A stretch of 50,789 nucleotides of DNA, from contig CADBDT010000033.1 in the NCBI GenBank assembly GCA_902793465.1, positions 1 to 50,789 of the forward strand. Reading direction: 5' to 3'. The stretch is from an uncultured Coriobacteriaceae bacterium. GTDB lineage: Bacteria; Actinomycetota; Coriobacteriia; Coriobacteriales; Atopobiaceae. The number at the start of each line of letters is the position of its first letter. Position 1 is the stretch's first letter. Shown one piece after another: positions 24,401 through 32,153 of this stretch. Position numbers and translations under genes: made by a program. Under the pieces are notes generated by a model. It was not told the DNA's origin and did no database searches. It saw only the letters and a list, made by a program, of their open reading frames with translations.

Positions 24401-26482
24401 CTACAGGGACGTGGGAAGGCCGTCGGCGGAAAGGGCCACGGTCTTGCCCTCCTCCACGGCGGTCAAGGCGTTGGGATTGTCTGCGACGCCCTCCAGGGTG
24501 TCCACCTGCTCCCAGCTGCCGTTGCGATAGGCAAAATACTTGGAATTCTCGGCGCCGATCTTGGCGGCAATTATGTACTCGCCGGCAGGCACATAGCAGG
24601 CGACCTTGGCCGTGTTGGCGGCGGGATAGGTAACGGCGCCCTTCGTGCTTCCCTTGGGCACAAGCAAGATCCTAACCTGGCCTTTGTTGCCAAGCTCGGC
24701 AGAGGGATAGTCGAGCGAGACCAGGCCACTCCCCTTGGGCATGGTTCCCGGATCCTCGGTAACCGTTAGCTTTGCCTCCTCAATCGCGGTCTTTAGGGCA
24801 TCGGCGTGATCGGAGAATCCCAAGTCCGCCAGGACCCACGGTAGCATCTCGGCCATCTGCGGATAGTCGGTATGCGGCGTCATGGTAAGCGCGATGCTAA
24901 GCCAGAACGCAAACTGATCCTTGGGGCTCATACCTGCCTGATCGAGCCTATAGGAAAGCTTGTTGAGCAGCGACGAGTTAATGTGCACGCCGCCCATGTC
25001 GTTAAGGTCCGTTCCCTCCGCCACGTGGGGCGTGTAATAGATGTCCCAGGTGTACTCGGGCTGTTCGTGCTCGTGCGGATCCTTCATGTTGCGCAGCGTG
25101 CGCTCCTTGCCAGAGCCGGCGCCCATGAGCCAGGCCTCGTCGGGCTTGTTTTCCACAATCATCTGAATAAGGTTTCCCAGGACGTCGCTCATACCCTCGT
25201 TTATGGCGCCCATGTCGTTAAGATAGATGTTGGTGAGCATGGTGGTGCTGGTTACGCAGTGCGTGAACTCGTGCGCGATTATGTCCAGGTTCTCGCCGTC
25301 GGGATTAAGGCGATTGAACGTGAAGGTCTGGAATCCGTTCTTCTTGCCGGTGTAGTACGCCTCGTCCTGGCGCTCGCCGTTTTCGTCCACGTAGTCCATA
25401 AGCAGGAGCGTGGGGGTTCCCTCGCCGTCGGGGGCCGTCCAGCCAATGCTGTCGTAGTAGTCCCACACGCGAATGAAGGACTCGTACGCCAGAAGCTCGG
25501 TGTTGTCGAAGGTCGTGCCGTCACCCGTGCGCGGAGATAGCTTCTCCTCCTTGTTGTACGTGGCGTAGTCCACGCACAGGATCTTGCGCTTGGCGTCGGC
25601 CATAATCATTTCCTTCGACTCGGGGTCAACCAGCACGGGCACGCTAATCTCCTTGGTCGAACCGTCGTGCAGGGTAACCGTGCCCTTCCAGGTGTCTTGC
25701 GTAAACTTGTCGAAGTCGAACATGGCCTTGTCGCCCGCTATGGCGTCGGAGTTGTGCGGCTCCGAGATGGGCAGGGCGTACAGGTAATTGCCTTGCGCGT
25801 CCACGTAATGGGCCAGGTATGCCATGTCCTTTTCCGAGTCCACCAGGTAGTTTTGGGTATATACCACCCAAGCGTAGGCGTAGCGGTCTTTCGTGCCGGG
25901 CAAGGTAATAAGCGTCTGCTCGGTGGAGTCGGGCACTACCTTTGCGTCTGCCCCGCCTTTCTCCTTGGCGCTATTTACCACGATTTCCTCGGCCTTTTTG
26001 GCGTCGATCTTGTTCTCTGTGAGCTCGGGAGCCTTAACGTTGGGCAGGATGGAGCTGGACAACGCAACCACATCGTTGTCTTTGTTTACGACCAGCTTTA
26101 CGCTGGCGCCGTACACCATTGTCTCGCCCGCCTTTTGCTGGAAGATGTAGTACGTGTTGCCGCCTTCCACGGGTCGCACGGCATTGAGGTCCAGCACCAC
26201 GGAGTCGTCTGCGCCCATGCTGGAATACGCGCTCTTTACGGCCTCCAACGCCTCGTTTTCGTTGGTGACCTTCTTGTCGTAGAACTTCTGACCAATGAAC
26301 TTGGAAACGACGCCCTCGCCCGACAGAACCTTCTCGGTTGCTTCCGAGATGCTTTGCGAGCCTGCGGCCTCGGACTGACCCGACTGGCTCGACATCGAAG
26401 CCCCGCAGCCGGTTAGCAGCGTGGTGGCGATTGCCAGCGAGGCCGCTACGACACCGAGCACCTTGTTCGTGGGATACCTCAT
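24401..26482 (-). CDS. M4 (thermolysin-like) metalloprotease, lipoprotein
   Basis: A 693-residue secreted zinc peptidase. The signal peptide ends in a lipobox LLTGC (Cys near residue 26), so it should be lipid-anchored outside the membrane. A long propeptide-like region with PepSY/FTP character precedes the catalytic domain, which shows HEFTH (near residue 405), the third zinc ligand in GAINEGMSDVLGN and the active-site His in GGVHINSSLLNK. About 130 residues follow the catalytic domain. The start MRYPTNKV is chosen because GGAGG lies 5 bases upstream and the lipobox follows directly; an ATG 33 codons earlier has neither. The substrate is unknown. Confidence 0.92.
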   Translation of the reverse strand: MRYPTNKVLGVVAASLAIATTLLTGCGASMSSQSGQSEAAGSQSISEATEKVLSGEGVVSKFIGQKFYDKKVTNENEALEAVKSAYSSMGADDSVVLDLNAVRPVEGGNTYYIFQQKAGETMVYGASVKLVVNKDNDVVALSSSILPNVKAPELTENKIDAKKAEEIVVNSAKEKGGADAKVVPDSTEQTLITLPGTKDRYAYAWVVYTQNYLVDSEKDMAYLAHYVDAQGNYLYALPISEPHNSDAIAGDKAMFDFDKFTQDTWKGTVTLHDGSTKEISVPVLVDPESKEMIMADAKRKILCVDYATYNKEEKLSPRTGDGTTFDNTELLAYESFIRVWDYYDSIGWTAPDGEGTPTLLLMDYVDENGERQDEAYYTGKKNGFQTFTFNRLNPDGENLDIIAHEFTHCVTSTTMLTNIYLNDMGAINEGMSDVLGNLIQMIVENKPDEAWLMGAGSGKERTLRNMKDPHEHEQPEYTWDIYYTPHVAEGTDLNDMGGVHINSSLLNKLSYRLDQAGMSPKDQFAFWLSIALTMTPHTDYPQMAEMLPWVLADLGFSDHADALKTAIEEAKLTVTEDPGTMPKGSGLVSLDYPSAELGNKGQVRILLVPKGSTKGAVTYPAANTAKVACYVPAGEYIIAAKIGAENSKYFAYRNGSWEQVDTLEGVADNPNALTAVEEGKTVALSADGLPTSL

Positions 26483-26640
26483 TCTTGCCTCCGTTCCTGG
26501 TTTGTATTTACAGTAATGTACCATTGGATAGCGCCTGCTAGCACTGCCTTTCTTTTCAGGGACCCTTAGCGGGTCGAACAACGTGGGCGACTGCGTTTTG
26601 GCGTGGGGCGGGAGCGGGCGCGCGGGGCGGGCGCGGGGCG

Positions 26641-26905
26641 CCGTGTACGATAACGGGACGGATGCTTCCCTACCGTGTACGGTAACGGCCGTTAAGTGCG
26701 CACGGTGGGGACCATTTGGTTCCGGAACTGCGCACGGTGGTCAGGACTGCGCACGGTGGGGACCCGTTCGTGCCGGAACTGCGCACGGTGCCCCGAGCCT
26801 GCCAGCGTGTACGGTTGTGGGACGGATCCCTCCCTACCGTGTACGGTAACGGCCGATAAGTGCGCACGGTAGGGATCGCTTGGTTCCGGAACTGCGCACG
26901 GCGGC
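26641..26905. repeat. Family-2 palindrome array B
   Basis: Same blocks as at 6094-6393: hairpins 26667-26677 with 26701-26711 and 26831-26841 with 26865-26875 (TCCCTACCGTG/CACGGTAGGGA, the first with a wobble), plus loose GCGCACGGTG and GTGTACGG blocks. A CTTCGGACAGTCATGG motif lies at its end. The preceding 26483-26640 is very GC-rich (CGGGGCGGGCGCGGGGCG at about 26622-26640) with no gene seen, and 26906-26993 likewise shows nothing. Confidence 0.8.
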
Positions 26906-26993
26906 GGAGCTTCGGACAGTCATGGCGAGGGCTCGGCTGGAGTTTGAACATGCGCGTGTGAAATGAATCCTTGCCATGACCTCCTGCCGCCAT

Positions 26994-27031
26994 AAAAAAA
27001 CGGGGGCACACCTCGAAGAGATGCGCCCCCG
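26994..27031 (-). terminator. Terminator of the DedA gene
   Basis: On the minus strand a CGGGGGC..GCCCCCG stem (plus-strand 27001-27031) is followed by TTTTTTT. It lies just after the restored-frame dedA stop at 27045. Confidence 0.8.
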
Positions 27032-27044
27032 CTTGTGCTCCAGC

Positions 27045-27124
27045 CTACTCGGCCTTCTTGCCAAGGCGGCTGCGCACCAAACCCACCACAGTGGGAATAA
27101 GCGACACGGCAACGATGCCGATAA
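27045..27124 (-). pseudogene. Displaced C-terminal end of the DedA gene
   Basis: In a different frame from the main part, this reads FEFLIIGIVAVSLIP then TVVGLVRSRLGKKAE and stops at 27045, exactly the membrane helix and basic tail expected at the end of a DedA protein. It joins the main part in frame if one 8-base copy at 27143-27158 is removed. Confidence 0.8.
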
Positions 27125-27700
27125 TCAGGAACTCGAAGTGCTCCTGCACACCTGCACAAACGGAATGCCGCCAAAGAAGTAGCCCAGCAAAATAAAGAGG
27201 GTGCTCCAGGTAATGCCACCCAAGATGTTAAAGATAACGAAGTTGTGCCACTTCATGCCGCCCATGCCAGCAAGGAAGGGCACGAATGTGCGGATAAACG
27301 GGAAGAAGCGACCCAAAAAGATGGCCAGGTTGCCCCATTTGTCCAAGAAGGCCTCCGACTTGGCAATGCGCTCGGGAGTCATGGCCTTTACCTTGCCGGA
27401 ATCGATGATCTTTCGGCCAAGGAAGTGACCGATAAAGAAGTTGCACTGATCGCCCAGGATGGCCGCGGCCCACGCCACGCCAAGCAGCATAAAGATGTTA
27501 AAGCCACCACCCTGCGCAAAGAAGCCCGAGGCAAACAGCAGCGAGTCGCCTGGCAAAAACGGGAAGAACACCACACCCGTTTCAATAAAGATAATTAGAA
27601 ACACGAAGCCATAGGCAGCCACCGGACCAGCTGCAATTTGGGCAGCGATAAATGCGCGGGGGTCTCGCAGCAGCTGTACGATAAAGTCGACGAATCCCAT
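27125..27700 (-). CDS. DedA-family membrane protein, C-terminus frameshifted
   Basis: A DedA/VTT-domain membrane protein; the family includes undecaprenyl-phosphate and phospholipid flippase-type transporters. The start MGFVDFIVQLL has AAGGAGA upstream. The body has the family core: LIIFIETGVVFFPFLPGDSLLF, of which FFPFLPGDSLL is diagnostic, then NFFIGHFLGRK, FLGRFFPFIRTFVPFLAG and WSTLFILLGYFFG. After GGIPFVQ the frame goes to VCRSTSSS and stops. A perfect tandem CCTGCACA duplication at 27143-27158 explains this, and with one copy removed the protein is 215 residues with a normal end. The SRP RNA gene lies just upstream. Confidence 0.88.
   Translation of the reverse strand: MGFVDFIVQLLRDPRAFIAAQIAAGPVAAYGFVFLIIFIETGVVFFPFLPGDSLLFASGFFAQGGGFNIFMLLGVAWAAAILGDQCNFFIGHFLGRKIIDSGKVKAMTPERIAKSEAFLDKWGNLAIFLGRFFPFIRTFVPFLAGMGGMKWHNFVIFNILGGITWSTLFILLGYFFGGIPFVQVCRSTSSS
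27143..27158. repeat. 8-bp perfect tandem duplication CCTGCACA x2 inside dedA
   Basis: Two back-to-back copies of CCTGCACA at the frame break of the DedA gene. Loss of one copy would restore the full-length protein. Confidence 0.85.
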
Positions 27701-27724
27701 AGGGTCTCCTTGCGGGGTTCTCGT

Positions 27725-27754
27725 AAAAAAGGCCCCGGGTCGGACCCGAGGCCT
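27725..27754 (-). terminator. Terminator of the SRP RNA gene
   Basis: On the minus strand GGCCTCGGGT, CCG, ACCCGGGGCC, then TTTTTT. It is a strong stem and T-run just after the SRP RNA and before the DedA start. Confidence 0.85.
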
Positions 27755-27766
27755 CGCGGTCATAGC

Positions 27767-27880
27767 AGAAGTGCGCTCGATGGGAACGGGCACCCGACAG
27801 AGGCTCCTTATGGCTGCTGTCTCCCGACCCTGACCAGGTTCGGAACATATCGTCACCCGAACCCATCTAACGCACTCCGT
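27767..27880 (-). ncRNA. ffs: Signal recognition particle RNA (4.5S type)
   Basis: Scaffold RNA of the signal recognition particle that binds Ffh for co-translational targeting. On the minus strand the conserved domain IV reads CCTGGTCAGGGTCGGGAGA followed by CAGCAGCCATAAGGAGCC, with the tip loop and symmetric internal loop in their expected places. The flanks form the long stem: GTGCG with CGCAC, GATGGG with CCCATC, and GGGTGAC with GTCGGGTGCCC. The size (about 110 bases) fits the short bacterial form. It has its own promoter and terminator. The ends are estimated to within a few bases. Any protein frame across it is spurious. Confidence 0.88.
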
Positions 27881-27888
27881 AAAAAGGG

Positions 27889-27918
27889 AGTATAGCGGAT
27901 GTGCTAGCCGTATGCAAA
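27889..27918 (-). promoter_or_regulatory. SRP RNA promoter
   Basis: On the minus strand TTTGCA (27918-27913), an 18-base spacer and TATACT (27894-27889). The expected start falls at about 27881, the 5' end of the folded RNA. Confidence 0.65.
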
Positions 27919-28030
27919 ATCTGCACAAGCCCTCTGCACAAGCCCGCCATGGGATGCATTTTTGGGCAGTTTTGGACACGCGCCAGGGCTCTGGTTAGAA
28001 ATACGCCTCGGCCACGAAACGCGAGCGTCC

Positions 28031-28195
28031 CAAATGTGTACATTCTTTTTGCTGTGCCTGGCTGCCAACAGGGGTTTTGCTAGGCTGTGCCCAAAGAATG
28101 TACACCTCATAAAATATGAGGTGTACATTCTTTGGGCCACGTTCAATAAAATCCCTGTTGGCGGATATGGACAGCTCAAAGATTGTACACATTTG
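28031..28195. repeat. Family-3 nested inverted repeat (MITE-like)
   Basis: A perfect inner palindrome, 28090-28111 with 28115-28136 (CCCAAAGAATGTACACCTCATA and its complement, 22 bp, loop AAA), lies inside a larger imperfect inverted repeat. CAAATGTGTACATTCTTT at 28031 faces a close reverse copy ending at 28195, and GCCAACAGG..TTTT is also repeated inside both halves. No open reading frame of note, and only one copy in this window. The rest of the 27901-28244 gap shows nothing but a short CTGCACAAGCCC tandem at about 27921-27945. Confidence 0.7.
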
Positions 28196-28244
28196 GTCGC
28201 CGCGGGTCCGCGGTGGGAAGCTGCCTGACGACTCATGGCGATGT

Positions 28245-28324
28245 GGGCGCCGCTTGGGGATGCTCCCCCTGCGGTACATTGCCCTCGCAATGTACCGCAG
28301 GGGGAGCATCCCCAAGCGGCGCCC
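28245..28324. repeat. Family-1 palindrome, short type (3' of permease)
   Basis: The arms 28245-28282 and 28287-28324 are perfect over 38 bases with loop CCTC. The core here reads GGGGATGCTCCCC and the right arm has the matching GGGGAGCATCCCC. It starts 26 bases after the permease stop. Confidence 0.9.
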
Positions 28325-28349
28325 CGTTATCGGCCTACTCGTCTTACGC

Positions 28350-29573
28350 CTACTGGTAGTGCAGGCTCTCCACCGGGTCCAGCTTCGCGGCGCGCCGGGC
28401 CGGGTACCAGCCGAACACTACGCCAATAAACACGCAGATGCCCGTGGCGGTAAGCACCGTTTGCAAGTCGATAACCGGCGCGATGCCCATAGTGCTCCCT
28501 CCCTGGCTCGCAAGGGCCGCCGAGGCAAGGCCGGAAAGGCCGAGCGCGCCCAAATATCCAAAAATCACGCCCAGAAGCCCGCCCAAAAGGCACAGGCAGA
28601 TGCTTTCGAGCATAAACTGCTTTGTTATGTCGGAGCGTCGGGCACCAAGGGCCTTGCGCAGACCAATCTCGCGTATGCGCTCGGTAACGTTGGTAAGCAT
28701 CATGTTCATAATGCCAATGCCACCCACCAGCAGCGAAATGCTTGCCACTACGGTCATGAGCATAGAAAACGCGCCCATGGTGGCGTTTACCGAGTCGATG
28801 AGCGACTTCATGGAGTACACGTACAGCTCTTCCGAGCGCTTGTCGTCGGGTATGTTGTACGTTGCCGCCAGGTAGTTTTCGGTCCTCTTTACAACTGCAT
28901 CCATGTCGCTGCCCTCGCGGGCGAAGCCCATTATTTGCGCAACATCCTGGTTGCCCACCACGCGCGTGGCCGCGGTGTTAAACGGCATGACCACGCTTAC
29001 CGAATCGGCGCCAACATACGACTCCCCGTTGGACTCGGTTACGCCCACTATGGTGTAGTCGTTGTTTCCCAACGTTACGGCTTGCCCCACCACCTTGGCG
29101 TTCGCGTCGCCATACAGCATCTTTACCGAGTTCTTGTCGAGGATTACCACAAGAGCGCCCTTGGCCTCCTCGGCATCCGTAAAGGGACGTCCCTGCGCGA
29201 ACTTTGTGGACATTGCCCTAAAGTACGTTGGTTTTACACCGGTTACGCTGGCGCTCGCCTTCTTCGTGCCCGTGGTTGCTTCGGTCGAGCCGTAGCTTGT
29301 GCCCAGCATGAACTCGTAGTCGGTAAGGTTTTGGGCCATTGCGTCCACGTCGTTGTAGGTTGTGGACGTGCCCGTGTTTATGTTTATGTACACCAGCTGC
29401 GCCTGGCTAAGGCCAAGTTCGCCCACAAGTGCCTTGTTTATGCCGCCAATGAGGGCCGTCATGGCAATGACTGCCGATATTCCAATTACGATGCCCAGCA
29501 CGGTAAGAAAGCTGCGCCCACGATTTGCGTCCAGCGCGCTAAAGGTTTCCACCGCCAAGTCGCGTGCCTTCAT
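28350..29573 (-). CDS. ABC transporter permease, MacB/FtsX type
   Basis: A 407-residue inner-membrane permease: one N-terminal helix (FLTVLGIVIGISAVIAMTAL), a large extracytoplasmic MacB-type core domain and three C-terminal helices, with TNVTERIREIGLRKALGARR before the last pair and a VFGWYPARRAAKLDPVESL ending. Such proteins couple cytosolic ATPase strokes to export or to outside machinery. The start [11 protein letters not shown] is preceded by AGAGGGG and overlaps the ATPase stop (ATGA), so the two are translationally coupled. An ATG 32 codons earlier lacks family sequence. Confidence 0.9.
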   Translation of the reverse strand: MKARDLAVETFSALDANRGRSFLTVLGIVIGISAVIAMTALIGGINKALVGELGLSQAQLVYININTGTSTTYNDVDAMAQNLTDYEFMLGTSYGSTEATTGTKKASASVTGVKPTYFRAMSTKFAQGRPFTDAEEAKGALVVILDKNSVKMLYGDANAKVVGQAVTLGNNDYTIVGVTESNGESYVGADSVSVVMPFNTAATRVVGNQDVAQIMGFAREGSDMDAVVKRTENYLAATYNIPDDKRSEELYVYSMKSLIDSVNATMGAFSMLMTVVASISLLVGGIGIMNMMLTNVTERIREIGLRKALGARRSDITKQFMLESICLCLLGGLLGVIFGYLGALGLSGLASAALASQGGSTMGIAPVIDLQTVLTATGICVFIGVVFGWYPARRAAKLDPVESLHYQ

Positions 29574-30289
29574 GTGCGGCCCCTCTCTGCCCTGTGGTGA
29601 GCCCGCTCCTCCTCGTCGGTAAGGAGCTTGCCGTCGCGAATATGCACGGTGCGGTCGGCCCAGGCGCACACCTCGGGATCGTGGGTAATAAGCACGATGG
29701 TCTTGCCCCGCGCGCGCAGCTTGGAGAAGGTCTGCATTACCATTTCGCTGGTTGCCGAGTCCAGGTTGCCTGTGGGTTCGTCGGCAAGAATGAGGGCGGG
29801 GTCGTTTACCAGCGCCCGCGCAATGGCAACACGCTGCATTTGTCCGCCAGAAAGCTCATTTGAGCGATGGTCGTAGTAGTCGGCGGGAAGTCCTACGGCA
29901 TGCAGAGCCTTTACAGCCCGCTCCACGCGCTCGGACACCGGCGTGTCGCTATACACCAGCGGCAGCTGCACGTTGCGCATTACCGTGGCGCGTGGCAGCA
30001 GGTTAAAGCTCTGGAACACGAAGCCTATTCGCGACGCGCGCAGCTCGGCCATCTCGTCGTCGCTTAGGTCCGCAACGTCCACGCCCTCCAGCTTGTAGGT
30101 GCCCGAGGTCGGGCGGTCGAGTCCGCCCAGGATGTTCATGAGTGTGGACTTACCCGAGCCGGACGGGCCCATAACGCAAAGGAACTCACCTCGGCTCACC
30201 TGCAGAGAAACCCCGCGCAACGCGTGCGTGTAGCCGGCCGCGGACTCGTAGATGCGATGGACGTTTATTACCTCGAGTACGTTAGCCAT
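29570..30289 (-). CDS. ABC transporter ATP-binding protein, MacB/LolD type
   Basis: A 239-residue ATPase of the LolD/MacB family that powers the permease. It has Walker [10 protein letters not shown], the Q-loop at VFQSFNLL, signature [15 protein letters not shown], Walker [14 protein letters not shown] and the H-switch in [13 protein letters not shown]. The start [10 protein letters not shown] lies 1 base after the adaptor stop. An earlier in-frame ATG at 30364 overlaps the adaptor gene and has no ribosome binding site. Confidence 0.92.
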   Translation of the reverse strand: MANVLEVINVHRIYESAAGYTHALRGVSLQVSRGEFLCVMGPSGSGKSTLMNILGGLDRPTSGTYKLEGVDVADLSDDEMAELRASRIGFVFQSFNLLPRATVMRNVQLPLVYSDTPVSERVERAVKALHAVGLPADYYDHRSNELSGGQMQRVAIARALVNDPALILADEPTGNLDSATSEMVMQTFSKLRARGKTIVLITHDPEVCAWADRTVHIRDGKLLTDEEERAHHRAERGRT

Positions 30290-30290
30290 G

Positions 30291-31889
30291 CTAGACCGCT
30301 GCTCCCGTGGCGGCGTCGCCCGTCGCGCTGGCCGCGCCATCCGCACCCGCGTCGGAGCCCGCACCTGCGCTTATTACTACGGCATCGCCGTCCTTTACCT
30401 CTCCCTTTATTGCTGCCTCGGAAGAGTTTTCGGCCACTATCTGCACCTTTACCTCGTGCGTCTGCTTCTTTTCTGCGTCGTCCACCACGGTTACGTACTT
30501 GTATGCCTCGCCCTGCTCCGTTGCGCCGTCCTGAACAGCCGCCGAGGGGACCACTATGGTGTTGGGCACGCTTTGCGTGGTTATGGTTACGGTTGCTGTC
30601 ATGCCAGGCTTGAGCTTTGCGTCTGGATGGGGTATTACGAGGTCGACGGCGTAGGTTACCACGCCCCCAGAGGAGCCCGTGCCCATGCTGTCGGACGACC
30701 CCGCACCAGACGAAACGGATGCAATGTGCTCCACCACGGCATCCAGCTCCAGGCCGGGAATTGCCGAGAACGTGGCCTTTGCCGTCTGGCCCTTGTTTAT
30801 GCTGGAGATGTCAATCTCGTTTACCTGCACGGTTACCTTCATCTTGCTAAGGTCCGAAATCTGCATGGCGGGGCCGCTGTTGGACGAGCTGCTGGAAACG
30901 TTGGGCCCGTAGCTGCTGCCGTTTTTGAGGTTTAGGCTCACAATCGTGCCCGAAACAGGCGCGCGTACCGTGCGCTTGTCGGCATTGCTTATTGCGTCGT
31001 TGAGCTTCTCTTGGGCTTCGTCGCGCGCCTGAACCGCGGTGTCGTACGCCTCCTCGGCGGTGGTTATGGCCGACTGGAGGGAGCTTTCGTCCAAGGTGGG
31101 CACGGTGGCGTCTGCCGACAATCCACCCGCGGCATTTATCTGGGCAATGGTGTTGTTGTACTCGTTTATTGCGGTGTTGTAAGCGTTGTTTGCGTCGTCT
31201 ATGGCGCGCCTGGCCGTATCCACCGTGCGGTCCGCAGCCTGAACCGCCGTTTGGGCAGCATGCACTTCTTTGTCCAGCGTCTCGTTTTTGAGGGTAAACA
31301 GCACGTCGCCCTCGTTTACCGAATCGCCCTCCTGGACCGTAAGGTTTTCCACAATGCCGTCTACCTCGGGCGTTACCACCGTGGAGGTTACGGGCTCGGT
31401 CGTGCCGTTTGCATTTACGGTGGTCGCAAACTCTCCCATGTATGCGGTGCCGGTAACAAGGTCGTTTTGGGCGGTTTGGTCTGCCGCCTCGTTTGCCTTG
31501 CCCATAACGTTTAGCAGAATTATTACAAGAACAATTACGCCGACGATTGCGGCAATAATTATTCGCTTGCGCTTGCGTGCCTCGCGGCGGCGCTTTATTT
31601 GCTCGTAGGCAAGCGAGGCCTCCAAGTCCTCGTCCTCAATGGACTGGGCTACGGCCGCTGCCTGCGGTTGCGGCGCCGTTGCGGCGGGAGCATCGGACGC
31701 AGCCGTGGCACTGGGCGCGCCAGCGGCATTGTTGTTGGGCGCGTCGTTGGACGCAGCTAGCTGCTTCTCCGCGGCGAGCTGCCGAGCCTCGGCTGGCGGC
31801 TTGGGAGCGCCTGGCCTGCTGGAAAAGAATGCTTCGGGATGCTGCGATTGAGCCTGCGGCACGTCGTTGGTTCTATCTCTTTTGGACAT
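30291..31889 (-). CDS. HlyD/MacA-type efflux adaptor
   Basis: A 532-residue membrane-fusion-type protein. A disordered Ala/Pro-rich cytosolic stretch of about 100 residues leads to basic KRRREARKRKR, a transmembrane helix at about 110-128, then the biotinyl-lipoyl-like segment (VVTPEVDGIVENLTVQEGDSV in parts), a coiled-coil hairpin of about 100 residues, RAPVSGTIVSLNL and a beta-barrel region. AAGGAGG is upstream of the ATG. In MacAB systems this adaptor links permease and exterior; here it is the first gene of a three-gene operon. In a monoderm host it probably helps export a peptide or drug. Confidence 0.88.
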   Translation of the reverse strand: MSKRDRTNDVPQAQSQHPEAFFSSRPGAPKPPAEARQLAAEKQLAASNDAPNNNAAGAPSATAASDAPAATAPQPQAAAVAQSIEDEDLEASLAYEQIKRRREARKRKRIIIAAIVGVIVLVIILLNVMGKANEAADQTAQNDLVTGTAYMGEFATTVNANGTTEPVTSTVVTPEVDGIVENLTVQEGDSVNEGDVLFTLKNETLDKEVHAAQTAVQAADRTVDTARRAIDDANNAYNTAINEYNNTIAQINAAGGLSADATVPTLDESSLQSAITTAEEAYDTAVQARDEAQEKLNDAISNADKRTVRAPVSGTIVSLNLKNGSSYGPNVSSSSSNSGPAMQISDLSKMKVTVQVNEIDISSINKGQTAKATFSAIPGLELDAVVEHIASVSSGAGSSDSMGTGSSGGVVTYAVDLVIPHPDAKLKPGMTATVTITTQSVPNTIVVPSAAVQDGATEQGEAYKYVTVVDDAEKKQTHEVKVQIVAENSSEAAIKGEVKDGDAVVISAGAGSDAGADGAASATGDAATGAAV

Positions 31890-31994
31890 CGCTCCTCCTT
31901 GTGCGATGAGTATCTACTACATAATACGCGACTCCCCCATAACTCATCTCAACGAGTTTGCACGTTTTCAGCAAAGCAGACAATCGCTCGACCT

Positions 31995-32019
31995 ATCAAG
32001 AGGGGTACTCCCCCTTGAT
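31995..32019. repeat. Family-1 mini palindrome
   Basis: ATCAAGAGGGG, TACTC, CCCCCTTGAT: a short hairpin with a new outer sequence (ATCAAG/CTTGAT) on the family-1 GGGG..ACTCCCC core, with one mismatch. It lies in the 264-base gap between pgi and the adaptor gene. Confidence 0.65.
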
Positions 32020-32060
32020 TGGTCAAAGAGTTAGCATGTTTCTGACAAGGAGAGCGGGGT

Positions 32061-32134
32061 GGGTGCTGCTAGGGGATACTCCCCCTGAGGTACATCGCGA
32101 TGTACCTCAGGGGGAGTATCCCCTAGCAGCACCC
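32061..32134. repeat. Family-1 palindrome, short type (3' of pgi)
   Basis: The 74 bases are perfectly self-complementary about the centre TCG/CGA (arms 32061-32097 and 32098-32134). The outer part reads GGGTGCTGCTAGGGG against the usual GTGCCGCTA, with the right arm matching (CTAGCAGCACCC). It is 20 bases after the pgi stop. Confidence 0.9.
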
Positions 32135-32153
32135 TAATCGGTAAGACGAGCCC

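Noticed and set aside
27701..27979. N-terminal extension of the DedA frame
   Set aside because: It runs through the SRP RNA, its terminator and promoter; the real start has a good ribosome binding site at 27700.
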